Shown: positions 27,464-36,551 of the stretch, one piece after another | Numbering within the stretch: position 1 is the first letter of the stretch | Layout: every line of letters begins with the position of its first letter | Source: Psychrobium sp051201665 | GTDB taxonomy: Bacteria > Pseudomonadota > Gammaproteobacteria > Enterobacterales > Psychrobiaceae | Assembly (NCBI RefSeq): GCF_051201665.1 | Contig: NZ_CP179210.1 | Location: 62,001 to 126,000 of the forward strand | Direction: 5' to 3' | Length of the DNA: 64,000 bases | The notes under the pieces: model-generated | The model's database searches: none | The model's input: the letters and a program-made list of their open reading frames with translations, nothing else | What the model was told of the DNA's origin: nothing | Translations under genes and position numbers: made by a program

Positions 27464-30400
27464 GTTAACGCAATTCGAATTACGAGCGCATTTTAAACAA
27501 ATTGGCTTTTGGATTGCTGCGTTGTTGTTAGCGTGGATGACCTTCATTGTGACGGGTCAACGCGGCTCTAACCTATTGTTTGCTAATTCAGCCTTTGCCA
27601 TCACGCAAACCACGTTGTTTATCGTGCCAAATATTATCTTTGTGGTTTGTGTCTTAGCTTCATCAACGCTATTGCGAGATAGCCAATACAAGGTGGAGCC
27701 GCTTATCTTTGCGACGCCGATTGATAAGTTTGAATATTTAACCAGCCGCTTCTTGGGGTTGTTGTTCGCAACGTTGACCCTAATGCTGTTCACTATAGCA
27801 GTGATGATGCTGACGTTGATTAAGTTAGATCCTGCATTAGTTGGTCCCTTCCGTTTACAGTATTATTTTGCTGCTTTTTGTATCTTTATGGTGCCAACTG
27901 CAATTTTCGCCTGTTGTGTAGTATTTGCTACTGCGATGTTTAGCAAAAGTATGATTGCCGTTTATGTATCGGGTATTGTGGTTTATGTGCTTTACATCAT
28001 TGGCTCGGTATTTGGTAACTCACCATTATTGGCTAATTCATCGCCAATTCTTGAGTCTGGCTCAGGCTTCTCTTCTTTATTAGAACCGTACGGATTTATT
28101 GCCTTCATGGCGCAATCTGCCACGTGGAGTGTCCAACAGAAAAACGTACTGATGCCATTGTTATCTGGTGAGCTACTCGCTAATCGCATCTTGTGGTTAG
28201 CGATAAGCGCAGGCTTATTTGCATTTACCTATCAATGTTTCAGTTTTAGAAAAGCCAAAACAGTTAACGCTAAAAAAGCTGAACCAGCGAAAACGCTTGG
28301 CGTTCGTTTGTTTACTCAATGGCAAGCGGTGGCGGTGAATCACAATTTTACTCACTTTAATTTGGCCATCTGGTGGTCGAAGATAAAGCTAGAATACCGC
28401 ACTGTGACGCAAGGATTTACCTTTATCGTCTTGCTGGTGGTGACTGTGGTGTTTTCAGTCGCGTTATTAATTGGCAATATTTTCTCGGGGCCTATTTCAG
28501 GTGGTCAGCCTTATTTCCCGTCAACGGAATTAATTTTAGAAATGCTTGAACAGCCGCTGTCAGATATCGGCATGTTGGTGGCAATTTTCTTCACGGTAGA
28601 ACTGTTTTGGAACGAGCGAAACGTCAATATCAACGGTTTGATTGACGCGACGCCAACGCGAAACTTTACCTTGTATTTCGCTAAATTAGCCACGGTATTA
28701 GCGGTTGGCTTTAGCTTGATTACCGTTAGCATTCTGTGCGCGATTGCCTTTCAGCTGAGCCAGCGATATTACAATATCGATTTGTTTATTTACTTATCGT
28801 TGTACTACTACGCAGGCGTGCCTATTTTATTGATCACCTTGCTGACATTATTTTTACAGCGCTTTGCTACCACAAAGTCACTAGGGCTGTTGTTTGGTTT
28901 TGGTGTGTTCTTTGCCAATATTTTTGTCAAAGCAGCAATATTCGAACATCCTTTAATTTCATTTGCATATCGTCCACAGTTTATTTTCTCGGATATGACG
29001 GAAGCTCACTATCATCTAGATGCGCTGCATTGGTATAACGCTTATTGGTTGAGTTTCGCGCTAATCTTAGCGGTACTAACAGTTAAAATGTGGCAACGCG
29101 GGATATCTACTGTTAACCAAAGTATTGGTCGAATGGGTGTAGCAACGCTGTCGGTTGCTGCTATCGGCATGTTGGTAAGTGGTAGTTACATCTATTCTCA
29201 AGTGAATATTGAACATGATTTTGTAACGGCTGAGCAGCGTTTTGATCAGCAAGAGGAATATGAAAAGCGCTATCAGTCATTTAAAAATATGGCTGTGCCG
29301 ACGGTGACTGATATTACTGCCGATGTTGATATTTTCCCAAAAGAACGCAGTTATCACGTTAAGGGACGCTATCAATTTGAAAATAAAACCGTGCAAGTGA
29401 TTGATAAGTTGTTGGTTTCAGTAGTTAGTAGCGGTGCTATTGATGCAGAGTTAACGCTTGAAGGGGCTTCGTTAATTGAATTTGATGAAGTGAATAATCA
29501 ATATATCTATCAGTTTAACACCCCGTTGTTGCCTAATGCGATTGGCGGTTTGAGTTTTAATTATGTGATTACCCATAGTCCTTTTGTTGAATTAGATGGC
29601 GAGCACTATGTGACGGAAAAGGGTTCATACATCGAATTGGAAGATGTGATTCCTCAGTTTGGTTATGACTCACGTTTGGCCATTAACAGTGAGCGTGAGC
29701 GGGAGAAACGAAAATTAGCCTCGATGTTATATCCAGCACCAACCCGCAGCGATCAAAAAATAGCAGACGATTGGGTTAACTTTGAAACCACGGTCTCGAC
29801 TAGTGCCGATCAATCTGTGGTTGCAGTAGGTAAGCTAGCAAATAGCTGGAAAGAGGGCGATAGAAATTATTTCCACTACAAGTCTAACGGCAAGGTTAAT
29901 AAGCAGTTTGCGTACGTATCGGCAGTGTTTACTGAGCATAAAAAATACCATAAGGGCGTCGATATCACCATATATCATCATCCTAAGCACGATAAAGACA
30001 ATGCTTTGGTGAATCATGCATTGACCCATACCATGGATTACTTTTCGAAAAACTTTAAGTCTTATGAAAATGATTATTTCACGGTGGCGGAGTTACCGTA
30101 CTTTTCAAGCAATCAATCTTTTGGTAGCGCCCAACCTGGCGTGTATTTAGGGGTAGAAAACCGTTTCTTTAATCTAAACAACGAAGGTGCAGAGGTAAAT
30201 CCATTGTTGCGTGGTGTATCACATGAGTTTGCCCATCAATATTGGGGTAACTATATCGAGCCGAACTATATTGGCGGCTATGCAATACTGACGGAAACCT
30301 TGTGTAAATACACTGAATTAGTAATGGCGCGTCAGCTCTACGGTGAATACGCAGCTAACGAAGAAGTGCATTTGTCGATTGACCGCTATTTAAACATGCG

Positions 30401-30995
30401 TTCGCACAATCCACGTATCGAAAACCCGTTATATGCGGCAGGATTTGAACCCTTCCTTTACTATGCTAAGGGCAAGCAAGTGATGCATGCTATGTTGGGC
30501 TTACTGGGAGAGGAGAAAATTAATCTCGCGCTGAAAGGGCTGTTGGCCTCTCATGGCTATCCTAAAAAACCAACCTCACTCGATTTGCTCGATGCTTTTT
30601 ATGGTGTGGCTAACGAGAAGCAAAAGCTGATTATTGACGATATGTTTAAGCGAGTGGTGTTTCATGACTTTGAAATTCATAGTGCGGAAACTGCGGTTAA
30701 CGCTGAAGGGCTTTATGCCACACAAATCGATGTTAGCACTTTAAAACTCGTGTTAGATCAGGAGACAAATCAAGAGGTGGCTGAGCTCATCGATGACGCT
30801 ATCGAAATTGGTCTCTATAGCGGTTTTCCAGAAGTTGATAACAGCAATATGCTGACGTTAACCAAGCTGCATTTTAACAGCGACCGCAGTGTGGTGACTG
30901 TGTATTCGACCGAAAAACCTCAATACGTGCAGATAGATCCAAACCGCTATCGTATCGATCGCGCAGTGGCTAATAATGTAATGGAAATACAGTAG
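27453..30995 (+). CDS. ABC transporter permease fused to M1-family aminopeptidase domain
   Basis: A 1180-residue fusion. Residues 1 to about 590 are membrane-embedded, with roughly a dozen hydrophobic helices in ABC-2 permease style. The remainder is a peptidase M1-like module: zinc motif HEFAH (His924, Glu925, His928) and a third-ligand candidate Glu948 in LTETLCKY. Between the third zinc-motif residue and that Glu are 19 residues rather than the 18 of classical M1 enzymes. GVEN at the expected upstream position may replace GAMEN. The enzyme part probably faces the periplasm and cleaves peptides handled by the transporter. The ATG at 27453, preceded by AAGGTG, overlaps the ATPase gene. Divergent from the LytTR two-component operon. 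Confidence 0.9.
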   Translation: MIFKLTQFELRAHFKQIGFWIAALLLAWMTFIVTGQRGSNLLFANSAFAITQTTLFIVPNIIFVVCVLASSTLLRDSQYKVEPLIFATPIDKFEYLTSRFLGLLFATLTLMLFTIAVMMLTLIKLDPALVGPFRLQYYFAAFCIFMVPTAIFACCVVFATAMFSKSMIAVYVSGIVVYVLYIIGSVFGNSPLLANSSPILESGSGFSSLLEPYGFIAFMAQSATWSVQQKNVLMPLLSGELLANRILWLAISAGLFAFTYQCFSFRKAKTVNAKKAEPAKTLGVRLFTQWQAVAVNHNFTHFNLAIWWSKIKLEYRTVTQGFTFIVLLVVTVVFSVALLIGNIFSGPISGGQPYFPSTELILEMLEQPLSDIGMLVAIFFTVELFWNERNVNINGLIDATPTRNFTLYFAKLATVLAVGFSLITVSILCAIAFQLSQRYYNIDLFIYLSLYYYAGVPILLITLLTLFLQRFATTKSLGLLFGFGVFFANIFVKAAIFEHPLISFAYRPQFIFSDMTEAHYHLDALHWYNAYWLSFALILAVLTVKMWQRGISTVNQSIGRMGVATLSVAAIGMLVSGSYIYSQVNIEHDFVTAEQRFDQQEEYEKRYQSFKNMAVPTVTDITADVDIFPKERSYHVKGRYQFENKTVQVIDKLLVSVVSSGAIDAELTLEGASLIEFDEVNNQYIYQFNTPLLPNAIGGLSFNYVITHSPFVELDGEHYVTEKGSYIELEDVIPQFGYDSRLAINSEREREKRKLASMLYPAPTRSDQKIADDWVNFETTVSTSADQSVVAVGKLANSWKEGDRNYFHYKSNGKVNKQFAYVSAVFTEHKKYHKGVDITIYHHPKHDKDNALVNHALTHTMDYFSKNFKSYENDYFTVAELPYFSSNQSFGSAQPGVYLGVENRFFNLNNEGAEVNPLLRGVSHEFAHQYWGNYIEPNYIGGYAILTETLCKYTELVMARQLYGEYAANEEVHLSIDRYLNMRSHNPRIENPLYAAGFEPFLYYAKGKQVMHAMLGLLGEEKINLALKGLLASHGYPKKPTSLDLLDAFYGVANEKQKLIIDDMFKRVVFHDFEIHSAETAVNAEGLYATQIDVSTLKLVLDQETNQEVAELIDDAIEIGLYSGFPEVDNSNMLTLTKLHFNSDRSVVTVYSTEKPQYVQIDPNRYRIDRAVANNVMEIQ

Positions 30996-31023
30996 GATCT
31001 GTTGAAGGCAGTCAGCTTTAATT

Positions 31024-31054
31024 GACAGTTGATATAGTTTTTATATCGACTGTC
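31024..31054. repeat. Inverted repeat between the ABC/peptidase gene and sstT
   Basis: GACAGTTGATATA and TATATCGACTGTC pair with one G-T wobble around a 5-base loop. There is no following T run, so it may be a weak terminator or an operator for sstT. Confidence 0.4.
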
Positions 31055-31139
31055 GTTGGACTTTAGTTGAGGACGATGATACAAAACGCTCTTCAGACGG
31101 CTCATTGGGTCGTTCATCAATAATAATAAGAGTCGTCTT

Positions 31140-32339
31140 ATGATCGAAAAAATCAAATCACTTGGCCTTGTAAGCCAAATTATAATCGGGATTATTCTCG
31201 GTGTTGCAATCGCCTTATCAGCGCCAGAAATGGCCAAATCACTGTCTTTGTTTGGTGATCTATTCATTAAAGGCCTAAAAGCTGTTGCCCCGATTTTGGT
31301 GTTTGTACTGGTGGCGGCGTCTATTGCCAATCAAAAATCAGATAGCGACGCTAACATCAAGCCTATCGTTGGTTTATATTTTTTAGGGACTCTCAGTGCA
31401 GCGATGGTTGCGGTGTTAATGAGTTTTGCCTTCCCAACCATACTGACCTTAGAGCTCGCTGGTGCTAATGCCAATCCGCCACAGGGTCTGAGCGAGGTGT
31501 TAAAAACATTGGCATTTAAAATCGTAGATAACCCAATCAATGCCATTATGACGGGTAACTTTGTTGGTATCTTGGCTTGGGGTATTGGTTTAGGTATTGC
31601 GCTAAAGCACGCCAATGAGTCGACCAAAAATACTGTGCAAGATATGTCTAATGCCGTGTCATCGATTGTACGTTTAGTCATTAAATTTGCGCCGCTAGGT
31701 GTTATGGGATTAGTGGCAAACACCGTGGCAACCACAGGTTTTGACACGCTCTCAGAATACAGTCGTTTAGTCGTTGTACTGGTGAGCTCAATGCTGATGA
31801 TTGCGTTGATTATCAATCCGCTGATCGTATTTGCAGTGACCCGTAAAAATCCATACCCGTTAGTGCTTACTTGTCTTAGAGAGTCAGGTATTACTGCGTT
31901 CTTCACGCGTAGCTCTGCGGCAAACATTCCAGTTAACATGGCGCTTTGTAAAAAACTAAATTTACACGAAGATACCTACTCAGTCTCTATCCCGCTGGGA
32001 GCCACGGTAAACATGGCTGGCGCGGCAATTACGATTACCGTACTGACATTAGCTACGGCGAATACACTGGGGATTGATGTTGATTTTACTACGGCTATTT
32101 TACTGAGCTTGGTTGCGTCGGTTGCCGCGTGTGGTTCTTCTGGCGTGGCTGGTGGTTCGCTACTGTTAATTCCATTAGCTTGTAGCTTGTTTGGTATTAC
32201 TGATGATATCGCGATGCAAGTGGTTGCTATTGGCTTTATTATCGGCGTGATTCAAGATTCCGCAGAAACCGCACTAAACAGTTCAACTGACGTCGTATTC
32301 TCTGCGGCAGCATCGCACTTTGTCACCAGTGATGAATAG
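31140..32339 (+). CDS. sstT: Serine/threonine:sodium symporter SstT
   Basis: A 399-residue member of the dicarboxylate/amino acid:cation symporter family. Features: about eight membrane helices, two re-entrant loops, the serine-rich RESGITAFFTRSSAANIPVN, and VNMAGAAITITVLTLA followed by CGSSGVAGGSLLLIPLA, all characteristic of SstT. It imports serine and threonine with Na+. A terminator follows. The kbl-tdh threonine-degradation pair elsewhere in the window uses the same substrate, but no shared regulation is visible. Confidence 0.95.
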   Translation: MIEKIKSLGLVSQIIIGIILGVAIALSAPEMAKSLSLFGDLFIKGLKAVAPILVFVLVAASIANQKSDSDANIKPIVGLYFLGTLSAAMVAVLMSFAFPTILTLELAGANANPPQGLSEVLKTLAFKIVDNPINAIMTGNFVGILAWGIGLGIALKHANESTKNTVQDMSNAVSSIVRLVIKFAPLGVMGLVANTVATTGFDTLSEYSRLVVVLVSSMLMIALIINPLIVFAVTRKNPYPLVLTCLRESGITAFFTRSSAANIPVNMALCKKLNLHEDTYSVSIPLGATVNMAGAAITITVLTLATANTLGIDVDFTTAILLSLVASVAACGSSGVAGGSLLLIPLACSLFGITDDIAMQVVAIGFIIGVIQDSAETALNSSTDVVFSAAASHFVTSDE

Positions 32340-32360
32340 ATAGTTACACCTGCAATTAAT

Positions 32361-32389
32361 AAAATAGCGAATTCTCAATCGCTATTTTT
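32361..32389 (+). terminator. Rho-independent terminator after sstT
   Basis: AAAATAGCGA and TCGCTATTTT pair around an 8-base loop, followed by T. An outer repeat, ACCTGCAAT and ATTGCAGGT, encloses it and may lengthen the stem. Confidence 0.8.
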
Positions 32390-32487
32390 AACGATTGCAG
32401 GTACAAACAGCAATTGCAGATTTAGACATATTATGTCATTGTCTGCGCCGTTTATTTTTATCAACCTTGTTAATTTGTGAGAACCTT

Positions 32488-34017
32488 ATGTTTATCAAGA
32501 AAAGTCTTACCGTAGCTGCAACACTTGCTGCATTTGGATTAAGTCAATCTGCGCTGGCTGAAAAATTTGATTTTTCATCGTCTGCGAAAAAGGCCGACTC
32601 AGTTGTTGTATTTCAAGCTGGCGATGAAATATCTCCGGACTTAAAACGTTTAGACAAGCAGTCTCAATCACAAATTTCTGCAGCATTAAAAGCGGCTGAT
32701 TTTAGTGGTAAATCTAAGGAAATCGTTGAACTACTAGCACCTGCTGGATTAAATGCACAGCGACTAATCGTGGTAGGTTTAGGGGAAGATGCAAAGCTTA
32801 ATGCTGGCGACGTTAATTTAGTTGGCGCTAATATTAGTGCCAAGCTTAAAAGTGTCAAGGCGAGTGATGTTCAAGTCTTTACACAAGGCGTTTCAGACAA
32901 TGTAAGCAATGCTAGTTTTGCTGCACAATTGGCACATGGCATTAACTTACGTGCTTATAAATTTGATAAATACTTATCAAAAAAACGTCCAAGTGAAAAA
33001 AACTATCGCATGGTAGTTTCACAACCCAATAAAGCTGAATCTCGTTACGAAAAACTTGAAGCCATTGAAGCAGGTGTGTTTTTAGCCCGTGATCTAACGT
33101 CTGAAGTACCTACAGAAATGAACCCAGCGCATTTTGCTAAAGCAGCAAAAGAACTTAAAAAACTGGGTGTTGACGTTAAAGTATTAACACCTAAGCAAAT
33201 TAAGAAAATGGGCATGGGCGCATTACATGCGGTGGGACGTGGTTCATCTGAAGGTTCACGTTTAGTGGTTGCTCATTGGAAAGGCAGTGATGATGTACCT
33301 ATCGCTTTAGTCGGCAAAGGCATTACATTTGATTCTGGTGGTTATAACGTTAAGACGGGTAGCTCTATCGCTAATATGAAGTCTGACATGGCCGGAGCTG
33401 CTGCTGTTCTAGGTACAGTTAAAGCGATGGCATTGCAAAAAGCACCAGTGAATGTTGTTGCTGTAATGGGCATGGCGGCAAATATGGTCTCTAAAACGTC
33501 TGTTGCGCCTGGTGATGTTGTGATGACCGCCGAAGGTAAGAGTGTGGAAATTCTAAATACTGATGCTGAAGGCCGTTTAGTGCTGGCTGATAGCTTGTGG
33601 TATGCACGTAAACACTATTCTCCTCAAGTAATGATCGATGTTGCAACATTAACGGGCTCAAAAATTCGCGCTGTGGGTAACCGTTATTCGGCAATATTTA
33701 GTGATGACGATACGTTAGTAACACAGCTCACTGCGTCAGGTAAAAATGTTGAAGAAAAGCTATGGCGCTTACCGCTTGCATACGGCGATATGCTGAAAAG
33801 CCCAATTGCTGATATGACCAACCTTGGCTCTGGCGGTCCTGGTGCATCAACAGCGGCAATGTTCTTAAAAGCATTTACTGGTGATACCAAGTGGGCTCAC
33901 TTAGATATCGCAGGTAACGCACTGACTAAATCCGATAAAGGTGTTGCACAATCTGGTGGTACAGGCCACGGTGTTCGTCTATTAAGCGATTGGATTTTAA
34001 CAACACAAGTTAAATAA
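32488..34017 (+). CDS. Exported leucyl aminopeptidase (M17 family)
   Basis: A 509-residue protein with a clear signal peptide (residues 1 to about 23, ending QSALA), an N-terminal macro-like domain and a C-terminal M17 catalytic domain: GKGITFDSGGYNVK and the active-site signature NTDAEGRLVLAD, which supply the two-metal ligands. Classical PepA is cytoplasmic, so an exported form is notable and would degrade peptides in the periplasm or outside. The frame opens at 32395 but ATG at 32488 directly precedes the signal peptide. It follows the sstT terminator, so it likely has its own promoter. Confidence 0.9.
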   Translation: MFIKKSLTVAATLAAFGLSQSALAEKFDFSSSAKKADSVVVFQAGDEISPDLKRLDKQSQSQISAALKAADFSGKSKEIVELLAPAGLNAQRLIVVGLGEDAKLNAGDVNLVGANISAKLKSVKASDVQVFTQGVSDNVSNASFAAQLAHGINLRAYKFDKYLSKKRPSEKNYRMVVSQPNKAESRYEKLEAIEAGVFLARDLTSEVPTEMNPAHFAKAAKELKKLGVDVKVLTPKQIKKMGMGALHAVGRGSSEGSRLVVAHWKGSDDVPIALVGKGITFDSGGYNVKTGSSIANMKSDMAGAAAVLGTVKAMALQKAPVNVVAVMGMAANMVSKTSVAPGDVVMTAEGKSVEILNTDAEGRLVLADSLWYARKHYSPQVMIDVATLTGSKIRAVGNRYSAIFSDDDTLVTQLTASGKNVEEKLWRLPLAYGDMLKSPIADMTNLGSGGPGASTAAMFLKAFTGDTKWAHLDIAGNALTKSDKGVAQSGGTGHGVRLLSDWILTTQVK

Positions 34018-34482
34018 GCATTACTAGGGTCTGTTGATCTTTTGAGTTCATTTTTGCAGCAATTTGTTTGAGGTTTCTACAAGGCAGAGCCTATGTGGTG
34101 TAGCTGGCTACACGAATAGGCGATAACGCCGTAGAAATAACAAACAAATGCTGTCAGTTGGATTCATCTAAAAGGATTTTGTGCCGCGTTATTCGTCATT
34201 CACCTAGATAAACTAGGCATCAATCCTCATGCCTTGCCCAAAACCCTTTTAGATTGAACAAAATTTGAACCACAAAGATCAACAGACCCTAGCAAACGCG
34301 AGTTATTAAAAGCTTGTTAGTTTGTCCGATGAGATCAAGAATCCAGTGACTAACATCACTGGATTTTTCACGTCTACTTCCGTTGTTTGTACCCTTCAAA
34401 TCTCCAAGTTCCCATAGCTATCAATGGGCAGTCGCTTTATAATACCCAGCAAATTTAATCTTTAATTAACTGAGTAGATGCC
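34018..34482. other. 465-bp intergenic region before rph
   Basis: More than half is the inverted-repeat element at 34024-34292. The rest (34293-34482) is AT-rich and should carry the rph promoter. It includes an imperfect repeat, AATCCAGTGACTAACATCACTGGATT, paired as AATCCAGTGA/TCACTGGATT. No ORF is supported. Confidence 0.6.
34024..34292. mobile_element. MITE-like structured element with perfect 19-bp terminal inverted repeats
   Basis: A 269-bp element bounded by CTAGGGTCTGTTGATCTTT and its exact reverse complement. Inside are two large stem-loops: one pairs ATTTGTTTGAGGTTTCTAC with GTAGAAATAACAAACAAAT and encloses GCCTAT..GTGTAGC/GCTACAC..ATAGGC; the other pairs ATCTAAAAGG with CCTTTTAGAT and has an inner CCTAG/CTAGG hairpin. 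It has no ORF, so it would need transposase in trans; the terminal CTAG may be a target duplication. It starts 6 bp after the aminopeptidase stop codon and could also act as its transcript end. Confidence 0.75.
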
Positions 34483-35214
34483 ATGACTGCAACAACGATG
34501 GAGCGTCCAAGCGGACGTCGTAATGACCAAGTAAGGGAAGTAAGCTTTATCCGTAATTACACTGAACACGCAGAAGGCTCAGTATTGGTTGAGTTTGGTG
34601 GCACTAAGGTTTTATGTAACGCCACTGTTGAAGTCGGTGTTCCACGTTTCTTAAAGGGCAAAGGCCAAGGTTGGATCACTGCTGAATATGGTATGTTACC
34701 TCGTTCAACGCATTCGCGTATGCGCCGTGAAGCTAATGCTGGTAAACAAGGCGGTCGAACTTTAGAGATTCAACGTCTTATTGCACGTTCATTACGTGCC
34801 GCAGTTGATTTGGAAGCTTTGGGTGAATTTACGATTACCTTGGATTGCGACGTAATTCAAGCCGATGGCGGTACACGCACAGCGTCTATTACAGGCGCTT
34901 GTGTTGCACTTGTTGAAGCATTGCGCTACATGCAAGAAAACAAAATGATTAAAAAAGACCCGCTAAAATACATGATTGCTGCGATTTCAGTTGGCATCTA
35001 TAAAGGTGAAGCGGTTTGTGACTTGGATTATCCAGAAGACAGCGATGCTGAAACAGACATGAATGTTGTTATGGCTGATAATGGTAAAATGATTGAAGTG
35101 CAAGGTACAGCAGAAGGTGAACCTTTTAGCCATCAAGAACTATTATCTATGCTTTCGTTGGCGGAAGGCGGTATTAAAGATTTATTCGTTAAACAGTTAG
35201 AAACTTTGAAATAG
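34483..35214 (+). CDS. rph: Ribonuclease PH
   Basis: A 243-residue phosphorolytic exoribonuclease that trims tRNA 3' ends. Signatures: RPSGRRNDQVREVSF at the start, VLCNATVE, GWITAEYGMLPRSTHSRMRRE, and TLDCDVIQADGGTRTASITG. The chosen ATG (34483) gives a five-residue extension before the conserved block; the alternative ATG at 34498 lacks a ribosome site. It is followed by pyrE after 9 bp, the common rph-pyrE operon. Confidence 0.96.
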   Translation: MTATTMERPSGRRNDQVREVSFIRNYTEHAEGSVLVEFGGTKVLCNATVEVGVPRFLKGKGQGWITAEYGMLPRSTHSRMRREANAGKQGGRTLEIQRLIARSLRAAVDLEALGEFTITLDCDVIQADGGTRTASITGACVALVEALRYMQENKMIKKDPLKYMIAAISVGIYKGEAVCDLDYPEDSDAETDMNVVMADNGKMIEVQGTAEGEPFSHQELLSMLSLAEGGIKDLFVKQLETLK

Positions 35215-35223
35215 GGTAGAGAG

Positions 35224-35865
35224 ATGAAACAGTATCAAATTGATTTTATTGAATTTGCGTTAGAACGTGGTGTATTAAAGTTTGGTGAATTCACCCTTAA
35301 ATCGGGTCGCATTAGCCCTTATTTCTTTAACGCTGGTTTGTTTAATACAGGTCGTGATTTAGCGCGCTTAGGTCGTTTTTACGCGGCAGCGCTAATGGAT
35401 AGCGGTGTTGATTACGACTTATTATTTGGCCCTGCGTATAAAGGCATTCCAATCGCTTCTGCAACCGCACTGCAATTGTGTGAACAGCATGATATCGATA
35501 TGCCATATTGCTTTAACCGCAAAGAGAAAAAAGCCCATGGCGAAGGCGGCAGCTTAGTAGGTAGTGAGTTGAAAGGCAAAGTCATGCTGGTGGATGATGT
35601 GATTACTGCTGGCACAGCAATTCGTGAGTCGATGGACATCATTAACGACGCTGGTGCTGAATTAGCTGGCGTGCTAATTGCCTTAGATCGTCAAGAAAAA
35701 GGTCAAGGCGAGTTATCTGCTATTCAAGAAATTGAACGTGATTACGGCTCAACCATGATTTCAATCGTGACTTTAGGTGACTTAATTGGTTACTTAACTG
35801 AGAAAGGCGAAATGGGCGATACGCTAGCAAGCGTAACGGCGTATCGTGAGCAGTACGGTATTTAA
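35224..35865 (+). CDS. pyrE: Orotate phosphoribosyltransferase
   Basis: A 213-residue enzyme making orotidine 5'-phosphate from orotate and PRPP in pyrimidine synthesis. The PRPP-binding motif VMLVDDVITAGTA, the flexible loop NRKEKKAHGEGG and the start FIEFALERGVLKFGEFTLKSGR are diagnostic. The rph-pyrE gap is 9 bp, too short for the transcription attenuator known from E. coli, so pyrimidine control must act elsewhere. A terminator follows. Confidence 0.97.
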   Translation: MKQYQIDFIEFALERGVLKFGEFTLKSGRISPYFFNAGLFNTGRDLARLGRFYAAALMDSGVDYDLLFGPAYKGIPIASATALQLCEQHDIDMPYCFNRKEKKAHGEGGSLVGSELKGKVMLVDDVITAGTAIRESMDIINDAGAELAGVLIALDRQEKGQGELSAIQEIERDYGSTMISIVTLGDLIGYLTEKGEMGDTLASVTAYREQYGI

Positions 35866-35883
35866 GGCGGCAATTTAAATAAT

Positions 35884-35910
35884 AAAAAGGGACGATAAAC
35901 GTCCCTTTTT
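35884..35910. terminator. Bidirectional terminator between pyrE and slmA
   Basis: AAAAAGGGACG and CGTCCCTTTTT pair around ATAAA, with A and T runs on both sides, serving both convergent genes. Confidence 0.9.
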
Positions 35911-35911
35911 A

Positions 35912-36496
35912 TTATCCTAGCAACTTAGCAAATTGTTGCCACTGTTGTTCAAATCCTTCAGTGGGTTTCGTTTTAAAACCACTGCGAACAAATTGATTTA
36001 CGCGTCCTTCAGCATAGGCTAATAGCATGTTAGCGAGCTGTGCTTCGTCAATGTCAAAGCTTTTGCCTTCGCGTAGTTTTCGCTCACGTAAAATCTGCTT
36101 TAAATGCGTCTCTAACTTATCAAATAGTTGGCTAATTCGCTCGCGCAATCTGTCATGCTCACCCAGCAATGCATCCCCAGTCAAAATACGGGTAATACCA
36201 GGGTTCTTTTCAGCAAACAGTAAAACTAATTGAATGATGTGGTGGCAACGCAAGAGCGTGTTCTTCTCTTCGCTTGTGATGATATTGACGCGTGACAACA
36301 CAGACTGCTCAATGAATTCGATTAAGCCTTCAAACATACGTGCTTTAGACGGGAAGTGGCGATAAAGTGCTGCTTCTGATACGCCAACTTCTGCAGCCAG
36401 TTTTGCCGTAGTAATACGGTTTCCTGGTGTTTCAAGCATATGAGCTAATGATTGGAGTATTTGTTCGCGACGGTTCGATTTTTTAGTGACGGCCAT
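35912..36496 (-). CDS. slmA: Nucleoid occlusion factor SlmA
   Basis: A 194-residue TetR-fold protein that binds DNA sites across the chromosome and blocks FtsZ assembly over the nucleoid. The helix-turn-helix region ITTAKLAAEVGVSEAALYRH and the SlmA-like RREQILQSLAHMLE start identify it; the position between coaBC and pyrE is its conserved place. It is convergent with pyrE. The dut gene that lies between coaBC and slmA in E. coli is absent here. Confidence 0.95.
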   Translation of the reverse strand: MAVTKKSNRREQILQSLAHMLETPGNRITTAKLAAEVGVSEAALYRHFPSKARMFEGLIEFIEQSVLSRVNIITSEEKNTLLRCHHIIQLVLLFAEKNPGITRILTGDALLGEHDRLRERISQLFDKLETHLKQILRERKLREGKSFDIDEAQLANMLLAYAEGRVNQFVRSGFKTKPTEGFEQQWQQFAKLLG

Positions 36497-36551
36497 GAGG
36501 CAACTAATCCTACTGCTGTGGTTGTGTTGTTAAACTGCGATACATTATAAA

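Noticed and set aside
31052..31116. GTCGTT-containing motifs before sstT as further LytTR sites
   Set aside because: Only 6-7 bases match the repeat and the spacing (about 57 bp) does not fit a LytTR pair.
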